A stretch of 64,000 bases of DNA from Solea solea (taxonomy: Eukaryota; Chordata; Actinopteri; Pleuronectiformes; Soleidae): positions 12,674,377 through 12,738,376 of the forward strand of contig NC_081139.1 in assembly GCF_958295425.1 (NCBI RefSeq). Reading direction: 5' to 3'. Below are positions 24,584-37,055 of this stretch, piece by piece. The notes under the pieces were generated by a model. It made no database searches. It was not told where the DNA came from and worked only from the letters and a program-made list of their open reading frames with translations. Each line of letters begins with the position of its first letter. Position 1 is the stretch's first letter. The translations under genes were made by a program, and so were the position numbers.

Positions 24584-25183
24584 TTATCCCCTTTTCCACT
24601 TCGACTCGGCACGACACGGTTTAGGTTGGTTTTCCGCGATAAAAACTACCTTCTTAATGTTCACTGCACGGCTGCACGGATCTGTTGTGACTTTGTTTTA
24701 CACGTGACGCACACAAACGAGGGACTAATGACTTGTAAAGCAGTTGCTTTCAGTGTAACTGAGTCATTAGAATCAGTTAATTAAAAATGTTTGACTCTGT
24801 CTGACACAGTCACTGGTCTGAAATACAGCGGCAGGGTTTGTGATGCCGGTCGCGATCAGCAGTGCTGTCGCTAAATACACCAGACTCCTCTGTTAAATAT
24901 TGAGATTTTAGACATTTCCGTGGTAGTTGTTGGAGATTAACCCATGTTTTTAGGATTGCTAAGTATTTTTAACTTGTTTGGTTTGATTTTTGTGTCAGAC
25001 GTCTCTTCCTGTGACGGCACTCTGACCAATTAGTGCCCGGCAGTCTGGCGATGTCACGAATAGTATTGCCTCAGCTCGCTTGGAACCTCGCCAGAGCAGG
25101 TACTAAGATACAATGCTAGTGGATACGCAACTTAAGCGTGCCGTGCCGTGCCGAGGCGAGTCAAGCCAGTGGAAACATGCCAT
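24584..25183. mobile_element. about 600-bp MITE-like element with GC-rich inverted ends
   Basis: The left end reads 'ccccttttccacttcgactc' followed by 'ggcacgacacgg'. The reverse complement of the right end reads 'tttccactggcttgactcgc' followed by 'ctcggcacggcacg'. These form imperfect terminal inverted repeats of about 30 bases. I recognise the 'ccttttccac...ggcacg' end type from fish genomes, where it belongs to a common non-autonomous DNA element. The inside has no intact open frame. The exact edges and the target duplication are not clear. Confidence 0.65.
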
Positions 25184-26552
25184 TTTTTATAAAGCAATTA
25201 TTTAACCCCCAGTGTAGACCGATTTACTTCTGCTCGACAGTTTTTCACTCTGTTAATTTCACTGACTTTCAGCCAGGTCCACCCTCAAAGACATGCCATG
25301 AATTCACTTCCACACGTCCTCCTCTTTTACGTCTGACTTGCTACATTTTTTCTGCCGTGCTGAAAGATGAAATTTACTTTATGGCTGCAGCCATTTGAAA
25401 TTTGCTGTGTGGCTGAGTCAGCCAAGTACAGTGCTGCGAGTAATTGTGATGATAGTTGGCAAATAAGAACATCACAATGCCATTTGCTGAGGCATTGAAC
25501 TCTGCAGTGGCGGTTGAGGAAATAAGGTGGATGATTTTTGTCTGATTACAGCCCTACCATCACCACTGTGTGTGTTTGTAGCTCTGGGATTAGTGGAAGC
25601 AGTTGTTAACAGCTGTGTTTTGGTCTGAAGGGCACTGATGTTGTTGCTTGGCTCTCATCCCAATCCAGAAAGACAGTTTCTTTACCTTTGTCTGCATGTG
25701 TACATCTCTCTCTGACTGCCTATCTGTCTTTATCTGTCTTTCTATAACCTGTCCCCATGTCTCAGCAAACATTTGAATTTTGATAAAGCTAAACGTTACA
25801 TTTGTAACACTGCATGTTTCTTATCCATGTTTGATTTTGTTTGTTTGTAACCTTTTATATACATTTCTGAATGCATAATCCTCATCAAAAACAATGCATG
25901 TACACTTACATCTTACACTTACACTTACATTTGCAAATTAATTTAAGTGCCCTCAAAGTATCATGCTCAACAATCCTTTCAGGTGTTCGATTGCTTTGGA
26001 GTTTAAATAACAATAAGTGACTCTGCCTGGTGAGAGGAACACATCCATATTGCCACAGGAGGGCACCATATTCACACTATATGTAACAAGGGAGAGAATC
26101 CTTGCATCTGGTGACTGGAGGACACAATGGGACAAAGACAGGTTAAGGAGAGAGGGACGACAACGGAGAGTCAGGGAGGTCAAATTAGGGTTGATAGATA
26201 ATGACTGGAGAAAAGAAAAGGACAGAGAGCATCAGAGAAATATGACAGCGAGATGGGGAGGGAAAGAAAAAAAGGAGGGAGGAGAGCGAGACAGGAGATG
26301 AATAGATGAAAGAGGCAGAAAGGTAACAGATGAAATAAAATGAGGGGATATTGGATGCATTGAAAAGACTGAAAGAGACAAGCACAAATAGATTTGTCCT
26401 ACTTCTTGTGAATAATTTCCTGTTTATTTCACATTACTCATATTTATTCTAACTGCTGTGGACATATTCCACCTATTTATAATGTGTTCCAACCTCCACA
26501 TCATCTACACACACATGCACAGTTTAATAAATTAAGCCACACGCTGATATTG

Positions 26553-26583
<31 letters not shown>

Positions 26584-28022
26584 CAATGTCTTCTATTTTC
26601 CGTAAAACACCATTTGTCATTTTTTTCATTAGTCAATTTCTGACATGTCTCCACCTCCTCCACCTTGCTCCATGATTGTTTTTTCTGTCTACTTTATGTT
26701 TGTAGAACTTCTGTGTCTCTCGAGTGTTAATAGCCTCAATGGAAGGCTAATTTTGTGACTTAGTTGGTGCTAATTTAAATTGTACACTTGCTTTAATCAG
26801 TCATGAGTGTTACGGCTGTACAGTGCAAACTAAAGTGTTTCATCGTTTACAAAAAGTGAGAAAACCAGGTTAGTTAGTCCACTATTTAGGAATAACTGCC
26901 AATCAAAAAACACAAGGCAGAGTGAGAGTACAAGTCAGATCAGCCATACATATAGACAGGGGTGTTTCAAGAGACTTTGGGGGGCCCAGGCACACATCCA
27001 ATCCAAACTGAAATAGAGTAGTTAGTTGTCAGAGTTTGCAAAATTCATGGCCCTAATGCTGAATTTGATATGAAACAAAATGTTTCTTTCATGAAATCAT
27101 TACCATTACCAAGTACAAAAAGGCAAACATAATTTGAAGCATCAGGAAATGTCATGGGGAAAAAAACACTAACAACTAAATACGAAAACACCTGAAACAG
27201 GTGCCTACCTGTTGCAGCATCCCTGATTGTACAGTTTATAAAATGTAACACTATTATCAGCCAAGTGTGACTTTTAGAATTGATCACCACTTCAAACAGA
27301 TGGATGTACTTGCCAAAGACTCTAGAAAAGCAGTGATGAATAGAAATAGCCGATGATTTGGATCAGTGCATAACTCACTGTCAAACGTTGCACTTCTTTC
27401 TCTCTGATGAGACGAAACACAAGGACAACCATTTACAGAAAAGCAGGAAAACGCATTGAAGTTCAAACCATGCGCAACTGACATCATACTGCAAACGTCG
27501 ATTTCTCATTGTCATCCCGGTGTTTTGCAGGTGGATGGTGTTAATCTGCTTCACTGGCTTTTTGCTTCTGCTTAACTCAAAGTGATGGATGATACTATTC
27601 TGGACTTCGTTCCGTAATATCCTTATTGTAATAAACATGAACATTTCTCTCCATTTTGCTTTAGTCACACTGAGCAGAGATATACTTTGTAGGGGGGTTG
27701 AATTTTTAGGTCTGGTGTATTTATTTATTTTTATTATGGATTAAGCATAATAGAAGAAGAATTTAGAAAATAGCTGAAGAGATGAATGAATGATAGACAA
27801 TAAAAGACCAATATGTGGCCTCAACAAGATTAGTAGAACAGTAGACACTAAGGATGAAGGTTGTTAAAAGCATCTGTATTGCATACGAAGCACATATACT
27901 ATCACATGCAATGTGATTTGTTTTTATTTCTTGCTGTGGTGTTTAATTGGCAACGTAAGCTCTTTAGAAAGTTAGCAACACCTATGGAGATAATGGAAGA
28001 GAAGGGGAAAAGTATTCAACTG
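25184..28022. other. no gene seen
   Basis: Non-coding, with a purine-rich stretch at about 26120-26380. The low-complexity frame at 26017-26301 comes from it. Confidence 0.5.
26552..26581. repeat. (CT)n microsatellite
   Basis: About 15 CT units. Confidence 0.95.
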
Positions 28023-28030
28023 AAAATGAT

Positions 28031-28175
28031 AACTGGTCTGTATTTATATAGTGCTTTTCTAGTCTTTATACTACAGTTTTGCCATTCACTCACACTTTCA
28101 TACAGCTTTTTCTATCAATCATCTTTTATAGCCATTCACACGCTGCCGGCACAGCTGTCAGGAGCAACGTGGGTT
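28031..28175 (+). repeat. teleost dispersed repeat of the 'tatatagtgcttttctagtc' type
   Basis: Blocks in order: 'ctggtctgtatttatata', 'gtgcttttctagtct', 'actacagttttgccattcac', 'ttcatacagc', 'tttttctatcaatca', then 'cagctgtcaggagcaacgtg'. This is a very common fish repeat in my memory, though I cannot name it with confidence. A second, shorter copy is at 36979-37055. Confidence 0.6.
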
Positions 28176-28488
28176 TAAGTTTAAGTAAGTTAAAACTTGT
28201 TTTCTCCAGCCTAAATAATGTTTATAATATAATACACATTTCAGGACAAACAAAATACCCTCAAAGATTCAGTTAACAAGTTCCCCCTTTCCAGATGTAA
28301 CTTTTGAAATTAAATAAACAAGGAATTCTCTCCTCAAATCCACAGGGAATAAAATAATCACAGTTTAACAGGAGGCTTAGATGAAGCCAAGTGCAGCAAT
28401 GACTCTGTAGTTAAGTTTAATCATTTCAGTACAGGCGAGCAAGCAGGGACTAGAGTGGTGAGGGCAAACAGATACTAGAGTGAGCGAG

Positions 28489-28512
28489 TGTGTGTGTGTG
28501 TGTGTGTGTGTG
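28489..28512. repeat. (GT)n microsatellite
   Basis: GT run. Confidence 0.95.
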
Positions 28513-28851
28513 CATGTACATGTGCACAGGAGTTTTGGAACACTGAATGGAGATGAGGCGCACCAAGACCTGGTGTGTGATCGACATTACCATGGGACAG
28601 CGAGGAAAGGGTTTCACTGCAGGAGGGCAAGTCAATCAGAGAGCCAACTGGGTCTCTTCAAAGCAGTTTGGAGCACAGAGAGTGAAAAAAGAGCAGGAAA
28701 CTAACACAGAAGTAGAAGGATACGGACGACTGTAGACAATACTCTGAAAAAGCACGGATAGAAATATGAAGAAATAGCAGGAAAGAAATCGGGGTATCAT
28801 CAACAACAATCCGAGCTGGCCCAAGCCTTTATGGGGGCCTAAGCTGAATTT

Positions 28852-28890
28852 GAATGGGATCCCCCCCTGGGATCCCCCCCCCTCCCCCCA
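28852..28890. repeat. short tandem of GGGATC plus C-runs
   Basis: 'gggatccccccc' occurs twice in tandem and is followed by further C runs. Confidence 0.7.
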
Positions 28891-29644
28891 CCTCAGAGTA
28901 GCCCGTGCTCGACTATTATTGATCCAAATGTAACACTATAAATTGAACAAAAAGGGACCTGGTATTAATTTGCACTTTCGTGTCCAAAGTGACAAGTAAA
29001 CTAGCTTTATTGATGTGCTCTAAATGAGCACTCGTCGACTCCAAAATAAAACCAGATAACTTAAGCTCAACACTATCTAGATATCTGAATATATCATACA
29101 CAGCTTACGCACGGTTAATACACACAAGCGAAGCCAGAGGAAAAAGACAAAACTGCCTCAACACACACTTTTTTATCCAGACACCCACGCGTGCTTTGAA
29201 AGTCCTTAGGTCATTGTGTTAATTAATTAGCCTGTACAACAGCCCAGCATGGAGTTAATTAGAAAGTCTCTCACCTCCTGCAAGGCTCATAGATACCATT
29301 GTTTCTTCAGAATGCATTCAGCAGTGTGCACACTCACGCACACATACACACGTCGGGCAGTCTTTTGAAGTGGCCACTGAGTGAATGATGCGAAGTAAAT
29401 CTTCGCTTTGTGTCTGTTTGGCAACTCTTTACGGATGAGAAGGAATCATGCAGTCTGTTTATAAAGTGGAGAGAAAGAAAGACAGAAAGAAAAGCCCTAG
29501 GTCACACGGGGCTGTTGCTATATTACAGTTTTCTTCAGTACAGCATGATGTCAGTTTTATAACAGACAGTAACATTCAGTCAAATAGACCATAAATTAGG
29601 GTACGTGCTAAGTGTGGCAACAGTATGATGTGATTGACACTGGG

Positions 29645-29912
29645 TGTCGCACATGAGCTGTGTTTCCATCATGGTTTTGTTCGGTTTGGTACAATACGGT
29701 ACAGTTTGGAATGGGAAAGCCCTGGGTCAGACTTGCATAGCGTGACATCAACATTGAACGTGTTTGTCTCAACGAGACATCAAGCTTTGCGACTTCCATG
29801 GGACATTTACACCGATCGCAAGGGAGTGACATTTTGCTGTCGCCCAATCAGCTGACTCTCATGGGTTGAGTTACCCTGACCGTACTGTACCCCATAGGAA
29901 GGGCATCAAAGA
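29645..29912. mobile_element. probable MITE-like repeat with 'ggtac' palindromic ends
   Basis: The left part 'gtgtttccatcatgg' then 'ttcggtttggtacaatacgg' is mirrored by the right part 'gaccgtactgtaccccatag'. Together they form loose inverted ends rich in GTAC/CGGT. I recall a fish MITE with tandem 'ggtacggtac' ends starting 'gtttcca'. The ends here are diverged and no target duplication was found. Confidence 0.45.
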
Positions 29913-31120
29913 ATGGAGCAGTTGGGGCAGGTTGACAAAAAGCTTCACAATAGGAGTTCAGAAATGGATGAAGTCATTGTGGGTTGACACTTATTTACTA
30001 AGGCTAGAAATCACATTCTGAATTGGCGGCTTGTGCTCTCCGAGTGCTTTATTGTTGTCGGTGAAATCAGAACATAATTTTTCACAGTAAAATCTTTGGG
30101 CACTTGGGATCAGAAGAAAAAAATATAAAAAATGTCTCTGATATATTATGATTAAATTATTAACTATAGCTCATGAGTTATCATTGAATTAATGCCCTAC
30201 AGGCAAACAAATGAGCAAAATTTGTCCAAAAAGAATTATGAAGATAGTGTTGACAGAAATGGTTTGATTTGAATGCTAATTTGAAGGTATATTGGGAGCT
30301 TAATTTATAGTAAAGCTGGGAAATAAATATTCCATGCTATTAATTTTGTTAGTCTGCCTTTCTTAGTGACGTAACATGAAAACTCCTTTTTTGCCTATTT
30401 TAGATCCATTTAGAGAGAGAGAGAAAGGCACTTGAAGTAAACAGCAGCACAGGTGCACAGTGCACAGATATCACACAGTGGACCATTGACAAATTCATCA
30501 TAATTCTCCACTGGATCTGAGACAGTTGCCTTGAACAGGCAGGCATCAGTCCACAGTATTTTTAAAGGGTAACTTGCAACACGAGACGCTTATAGATCCT
30601 TGCAGGTGAACACAGTCAGCTGCTGTGCAGACACTGGCATCTCCATCACTTCCACTAATAGTAATCCGAGTCATTTGCCATGTCATTTGCTGTTGTCAGC
30701 TCGGTGCACAGGTTGGTTGGTTTGCTGCTGGCACTCACATCAGCAGGAGCTGAGATGTCAGATATGTATCTGCACAGAAATCCCTGCAGTTATTCATTTT
30801 AGAATGTATTTGTGCTCAGACTTGACTGTTTTATGATTTATTTTGTTTGTCTTCTCCATTTGTGGAAATTGGGCATTCTCAGCAGGTAACCAAGCAGGAC
30901 AAATATCCTTTTTTTTTTCAGTACATCAGGGAAACACAGTGCAGGTGATATTAATTGCATTTGTTTCCCAGCTGATGGCGCTGCTGTCAACAAAAGATCT
31001 ACCCTGAGACTCCTATTCTTGCCGTTCTTTAGCTGGATTTATTTTATTTTTGAGAAGCCATCTCTCTGTCTTGCCATTTTAAACTCACTGGTTCACACGT
31101 CATTATTATTATTATGTTTT

Positions 31121-31735
31121 AAAGGTGACATAGACCGGAAGCTCCTATTAATGCTGCGTTTGTGTGTGTATCTGCGTCATTACCTCGTTTATGAAACCCT
31201 AAAGTTTCCGAACAAACAGTTCAGCCACTGCTGCGAAAATAGGGGTTCATTGTTTTCCTGGGCTCTGCGAAGCAGATCGGCACTTCCGTATGTTGATGTT
31301 GTCATCAGTATACCTCACCACTCCTCTCACCACCGTAGTGCCTCCTGGTGCGGGCACTAGTCCGGGCACATCCGGTTGCGTACATTCAACCGCAGAAGAA
31401 GAAGAACTACTCCCGTTGTAGCTGCTGAGATGCAGAGCATCCACCGTGCCAGAGGGGGAGCTGTGTATCTGAGAGCTGGCCTACCAATTACATCACTTCC
31501 AGGTACCTGGCCAATCACAGGACAGTGGGAAAGCTCTCCTTGGCTGGCCAATCACAACACAGTCCACGTTCTGGGGGTGTGATTTTGGTCTGAAACAGCG
31601 CGGCTGACGAGAGCGTCAGTGAGGAGATATTTTGATCGGCTCGTTTGCAGCGACTAGGAGGTTTTTAACCATGAAAACAAGTTAATATATGTAAGTAGAC
31701 CTCCATAACTAACATATATGTTATGTTATATAATT
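31121..31735 (+). repeat. GC-richer dispersed repeat beginning 'ggtgacatagaccgg'
   Basis: This 600-base block is GC-richer than its flanks. It starts 'aaaggtgacatagaccgg', contains 'gaagaagaagaactactccc', two 'ggccaatcacaa/g' CCAAT motifs, 'gacgagagcgtcagtgag', and ends around 'taacatatatgttatg'. I recall most of these blocks as a multi-copy fish repeat, probably a non-autonomous DNA element whose right end is lost or diverged here. The alternative is an unannotated CpG-bearing promoter, since the CCAAT boxes would suit one, but I see no following coding exon. Confidence 0.5.
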
Positions 31736-32539
31736 TTTTTTTTTCTCCGCAGTGATCTGTAATACAGACATACAGGCACTGTCACCTCTAATCACCACAA
31801 CTGCCGGAACGCCCCCACTCTCTGTGTTCTGGGACTTGAACAAATCACTGGGTATATCACAGTTATCATTTGGTTTAAATTTATAGCTCATTTAGTAAAA
31901 TTATGATTGGTATGTTTGAGAAAGTATAAAACATTGTGAAGAATAGTGCGACGAAATAAAAGCAGCGATTGATAAAATGCTTTTGAACTTCAACAGTGTC
32001 AACGATCATATCATTTTGACTTTTCACATAGTTACAGCGTCTTCTGATCTGGCAGCCTTCAAAGTTTGCCGGCAGCAGGTAGCAGCAGCAGCAGCACTGA
32101 CTGTGTAGTTAGTGAGATGATGCCACAGTATACCAGCTCACCAAATGACACTTCTGGAAACTCTTAATGACTGTGAGGAAGCCTGATTATGGGCTAAGCT
32201 ATTTAGTGGGACATAATTCAAGTGGTGACCAATTCAGGAAGAAGCACCGTCATCAGAGCAACAGAAATGTTTACTGATCACTATACTGTAAAAGAAAATT
32301 AATTTATTGTTGTTATTGTAAAAAAAAAATCTGATATCTGATTTTGATAAGCAACGGGATCAATTAAATGTCAACATTTAACACACACATAAATGAGGCA
32401 TTTCCACTTTATTTTGTCAAAGTTACTCTCAAATTTACTGACACTTCATTGGGATGTATGACACTGAGCCTCTCTTCATTAAACGTAATCAATCCATTTG
32501 CATTGCTGGACAATATGACTTGGGCATCCTGTGCATGTA

Positions 32540-32560
32540 TGTGTGTGTGTGTGTGTGTGT
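32540..32560. repeat. (GT)n microsatellite
   Basis: GT run. Confidence 0.95.
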
Positions 32561-33873
32561 CAGCAAATGCTGCAGTGTGTGCCAGACAACTCAACATTAT
32601 CTTAGCTGCACACACCACTCTGCTCCTCATGACCCATTTAACTTTCTCTGTACACCACTGACAGACTCCCGTTACCCATGGCAACACATTGGCTGGAACA
32701 CACATGTTTAAAAGAGGAAACATTGTGTATATTTGTGTTACAAGAGAGAGAGAATTAAGCATAAGTTTGCCATGATGACATGAGAATACTTTGTATTTCC
32801 ATGTACTCTTTGTTTATAGTTATTCAGGGAAATGTGCCGTGTTAACCTGAGTTTACCTGAGTTTACCTGAGAATGCTCTGGAACTTCTCAGAAATGTATT
32901 ACAAGGAACTACTTATTCATCACTTTGCATTTATGTAAAACGCTACAGAAGCAGTGTGATGCCCCTGCACATGATTGGAAATGTACATGTAGGTCAAAGC
33001 GAACTTTAAGGTCAGAGAAGTTGGTGCCTGCATAGTTTAATACAATCAGTCAAAAGTGGATAGGTTACATATGATGTATACATAGGTATAGTGAGGGTAT
33101 AGGCCTGTGCATGGGCTCCTGTATTTAGCTGGCATCCACTCCGCTTCCACTTATAACAAGTTTCTGTTCTTAAAATCCTTTTCCCTTAGAAAACAATAAC
33201 TAATAACGTGTGTGCGTGAATGGTTGTCTTGATTGTGTTTGCCTTTTACACTCTTACCATTTTTGTGCAGAGCATCAATGCAATACAAACAAGCCAAGCC
33301 ACCAGTTGAGCGATGCTGGGAGAAGCAGCCCCACACTTTTCTATCACAGACTGAGAGCTGGCAAATAAGTTTTTGCTGCCAAAACATAAAATATTTTATT
33401 GCTAGACTTGGACTTGGTGGTAAAATGGGAGCTGCTCATGGGAATGTGTTTCGATTGAGGATGCTTTGGTTGCCCACCGATAAATTCTCGGCGTAGAACA
33501 TGTTGATGGGAATGCAATGGGTGATTGCTGTTATAACGATTAGCCATAAACCTCGCTTGTTGTGAAAATACTATATCTGGTCTGTCTTTCAATACCAAGT
33601 CTTCTGCATGTCTCGTGTTGCTTCTTACACTATTAAATGGTCTGTAAGTTGTCTGTATTTATATATTGCTGCCTCTGGCAGGATACTACGCTGTTCATCT
33701 CTATGGACGTATATACTAGACAACACATAAATCAGGCAACTCGTCTCCTCGCCTGCTGTTTTGTCATAAAATGAAGATGGTGGATGTGCCTCGGGATTCT
33801 AAAACAGGGTAACGGGAGGGCATTTTACGAAAAGAACCCACACAAGTCTTTATGTTCTCTTTATGTAGTTATG

Positions 33874-33896
33874 CATATATGTATATATGTATATAC

Positions 33897-33933
<37 letters not shown>
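33874..33933. repeat. compound (AT)n(AG)n microsatellite
   Basis: AT-rich alternating sequence with GTATATAT variants passes into AG units. Confidence 0.95.
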
Positions 33934-35840
33934 TTGGTAGATGGAGAGAAAGAGTTTGTTCTGCAGTTTTCAGCTGTAATTTGTCCTACTTCCCTGTTCT
34001 GCTGCTCCCTTGCTCTACTTCTATCCGCCATTACCTTTTTCCGTTACATTTGCACGTTCTCTCTTTGTGTCCCTTTTCCTTTCTTAAATACTACAGGGAA
34101 TGTATGTGTGTAAATGTGGATCTGTGAATAATCGTTTAATGTCTTCAGCAATGCAAGACTCTTGTACAAGTCACCTCAGCTCTGGCTTCTCATTAAAGCT
34201 ACAATTGCTCTATTACAGCTATAGTGCTTAGGCACTGGCACATTGATTTAGCTAGAATCTCTCCACCAGCAGCTTTGCAGAAAGTATGCCCTCAGTATTC
34301 CACAGGGGAATTAAGGAACTTTCTAATGTATTTGAATTAATTTGGTTTGTTTCTTGTTTCTAACCCCTGACCCTTAAAATATGGTGAATCAAAATGTTTT
34401 CTATACGTCAGGCACATTATGGTCCAGAATGAAACCAAACTGCTAAGCTAATATGGCACAAATACAACTGTGAAACTAAACAAAAACATCAACATCGGGC
34501 AATTAAATGAGTAAAAAATTGTCATGTGGCTGTTGAACTTGTTATGTTGATTGAGGAGTGTGGATTTCTCCTTAAGGCTCATTTGTGACTGAAACCTTCC
34601 CACAACAGGCACAGGCTGATTTTTTGGCTATGAAGTAAATAATAAGTCTTTAATTATTAATTATCTGAACCAGAAACAAAACTGATTTATATATTTTCTA
34701 ATGTCTACAAATCTAAAAAATGTAGAAAAACAAATAAGACAACAACAATGATAAGAATAAAGTTTTCGGAAGGGGCCTTTTGTTTGTCTGCTACCTGATT
34801 TGCATTACATTGGAGCCTGATTACAACATGTGCATACTGTATATATGATAATTACCTTTTTCCACATTTATCTAGGTGGACCACCCTCTTACTATTGATA
34901 ATGCAACATTAAAATAACGATGCAATAACAATTAACATAAATTGGTTCAAACACAGTTTAACAAAAATGATGTGAGCCCGCAAGCTAGTTCAGGCAGCTG
35001 CAATTTTATATCCACAAGACGTGCCAGAAAATACTCTCCAATTTTAGTTTGAGCTGTCAAATGTCCCATCTCGCCACCGCACACGCTCGTGCTTTGAGCT
35101 CCACCTTCACCCCAGCATCCACCTGCAGGCTCCAACTGGGGGGGTTTAAGATGTTTGCTCATCACACCCCGATATGTCACTGCAAACACATTTGTGGAGA
35201 GTTGGAGCCTGGATGCCAAAACTAAACCATTTGTATTGGGATGCAAGCATTCTAACATTCAAACGTGAGTTGCCTGATTTAATTCTTGTGATATTAAGTG
35301 ATAATATCGTGTTCTTTTGTTTCATGTTCATCAGACCAATTCTATCCAGTGTCTAAAAACCTATACTACAACGCGCCAGATTATAATTTGAGAGTTTGAG
35401 TACATTAGACATAATAAGCGGATTATTGCCTGATAAGACAGCCATATGGTGGCAGGAAAACAAAAGATAACAAAGGCAGTGGGAGCAAACTGATGGACAG
35501 GAAAATAAATATAATAAAGCTTTTTGTTACTCCCTTATGTAATGATGCCATTTTTGACAATGTAACCCTTGATATCAGTTTGAACGCAATTTAGTTGAGT
35601 TTTTGTTGCACACAGATGAGTTGCATGAAAAGTAGCTGTGCACATTATAGATAAACAATGATTTGGAATCAATGAAAGATAGGTAATGGGAAAGAATAAA
35701 ACAGAAGAAATAAACTATGTGAAGAGAAATTCAATGACAAAAGAAAGGGAACCAAATAAAAAATATGCAAAGGAGCATAGAGGAGACAATGAACGTGGCT
35801 GTCGTGGAATGGACTGCTAAGTGACAGAATGAAAATTGCG

Positions 35841-35896
35841 TGTGTGTGAGTGTGTGTGTGAGAAGAAGAAGAGAAGGAGCGAGAGAGAGAGAGAGA
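35841..35896. repeat. compound (TG)n / (GA)n microsatellite
   Basis: TG units, AAG units and then GA units, at the start of the purine-rich flank before the exon at 36396. Confidence 0.9.
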
Positions 35897-36199
35897 TAAT
35901 GAAGCGAATAGCAGCGCGCTGAGTCTTCTTTCAAACTGGAAGCACCAGCTGATAGTTGTCAAGGCTAGATGTGGTGAAATGGGGTGGGTGGGCGGGCTAA
36001 GGGTACACAGAGAGAGAGAGAGAACGAGCAAGGGGGATAGAGCAAGAGAGGAGGGGGAGAGTAAGTGTGCTATGTTTCCCTTCCACCTTCTACTCCTTCT
36101 TCCTCCCAGTTCCATGTTTGCTTCATTCTTCGGGATTACCCCTAAGGTGAAGAAGAAAAAGGAGAACAAGGAAGGAATAACAAGAAAAAAATAAGATCT

Positions 36200-36395
36200 A
36201 TTTCTGTGATTTAACAGAGACAGGAAATTGTACAGTGGTGAAAGTTATCAAGATTCACTAAAGATTACACAAAAAGGTGTGAGGCAACAAAAAAAAAAAA
36301 GGAGAAAGAGAAAAGGAGCGTGATTCGGCAAAGGAAAGAGATCCCGGGAACTTGCACCGCATCTGCGGCTGACGGGTAAATCTCGGTGAGCCAAC
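36200..36395 (+). promoter_or_regulatory. putative 5' untranslated leader of first exon
   Basis: The DNA just before the candidate start codon is purine-rich (A/G runs) and then moves into a more GC-rich stretch with CpG dinucleotides near 36340-36385. Upstream, at about 35980-36000, is a GC-box-like G-rich segment. The start context is favourable, with A at -3 and G at +4. No clear TATA box was seen. This fits a TATA-less neuronal-type promoter, but the transcription start cannot be placed from sequence alone. Confidence 0.35.
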
Positions 36396-36534
36396 ATGGA
36401 CAAAGTGGAGCAAATAAGGAAGATGGTGAGGAAGATGTCACCGAAGAAGAAGAGGCGAGAAGGAGGGGGAGGAAGAGGGGGAGGACCCGGAGAGCTGAAT
36501 GACAAACTCTGCCGCTTCAGCCTCTGCATCAGTG
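36396..36534 (+). CDS. candidate first coding exon (46 residues plus one base), unrecognised; possible alternative first exon of the GRIP2-like gene
   Basis: An ATG in strong Kozak context opens 46 codons, ending at a good donor (G|GTAAGA) in phase 1. The peptide begins MDKVEQIRKMVRKMSPKKKR. A run of glycines with one arginine follows at about residues 23-30, and then an acidic-to-hydrophobic end, LNDKLCRFSLCIS. There is no signal peptide or transmembrane segment. The polybasic part plus two cysteines next to Phe, Leu and Ile could suit membrane association or palmitoylation, which is inference. The open frame runs on past the donor into a (TG)n tract, which supports splicing rather than a 62-residue protein. 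The exon lies 12.4 kb upstream of the GRIP2-like exon on the same strand and shares its donor phase, so it could be an alternative N-terminus. It could also be the first exon of an unrelated gene. I do not recognise the sequence. Confidence 0.5.
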
Positions 36535-36551
36535 GTAAGAGGTCACACCAC

Positions 36552-36575
36552 TGTGTGTGTGTGTGTGTGTGTGTG
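36552..36575. repeat. (TG)n microsatellite just inside the intron
   Basis: Begins 17 bases after the donor of the exon ending at 36534. Confidence 0.95.
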
Positions 36576-36699
36576 CATGTGTAGAAAGTTTGCACTTGGG
36601 CTGCTGTCTCGAATGTGACTTTTCAATTTAGCAAAATTAAGGTTAGGGTAATTAGAGACTCTAATTAGAGACTGTAAATTGTCTGTTAATGGCTCTTAA

Positions 36700-36757
36700 G
36701 CTAGTGACCTGTCAAGGTTTACCCTGACTTTCTCTTAATGTCAGGTGGGATTTGTTT
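36700..36757 (+). repeat. tRNA-SINE family body fragment
   Basis: 'gtgacctgtcaaggtttacc' and 'aatgtcaggtgggat' match, on plus, the 3' body of the SINE family. Confidence 0.45.
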
Positions 36758-36978
36758 GATGGATGTGTACGAATGTTATTGTGTCCCAAATCATTTTAAG
36801 ATTAGAATGCAAACATGTACATGCACGTGCTATACTGACCAGAAATTATTGCTTGTTAAATTATTGTTTCCTTTTGCAAGGACAGAGATGCTGTTTTCCT
36901 GTGACATAGTGTTTGTTTTGCTTTTTTTTTTTTTTGCATTGCTTTATCATTAAATAGTGCTACATTTTAAAGAGTAAA

Positions 36979-37055
36979 TGGTTTGTATGTACCGCTTTCT
37001 CTAGTCTTGACGACCACTCAGAACTGTGCTCTACAGTTTTGCGATCCACCCAGTA
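36979..37055 (+). repeat. short copy of the 28031-type dispersed repeat
   Basis: 'ggtttgtatgtaccgctt', 'ctctagtcttgacgaccact', 'ctctacagttttgc' and 'atccaccca' match the left half of the repeat at 28031. This copy keeps the 'gatgaccactca'-type block that the other has lost. Confidence 0.55.

Larger units (their letters stand above)
31740..35840. other. no gene seen
   Basis: Non-coding, apart from two microsatellites and a 10-base triplicate ('tttacctgag' three times at about 32847-32873). 'taaatggtctgtaa' near 33633 may be a trace of the repeat at 28031. Confidence 0.5.

Noticed and set aside
35669..36169. 166-residue minus-strand open frame
   Set aside because: Ser/Leu/His-rich product of antisense (GA)n and (TG)n tracts; no domain.
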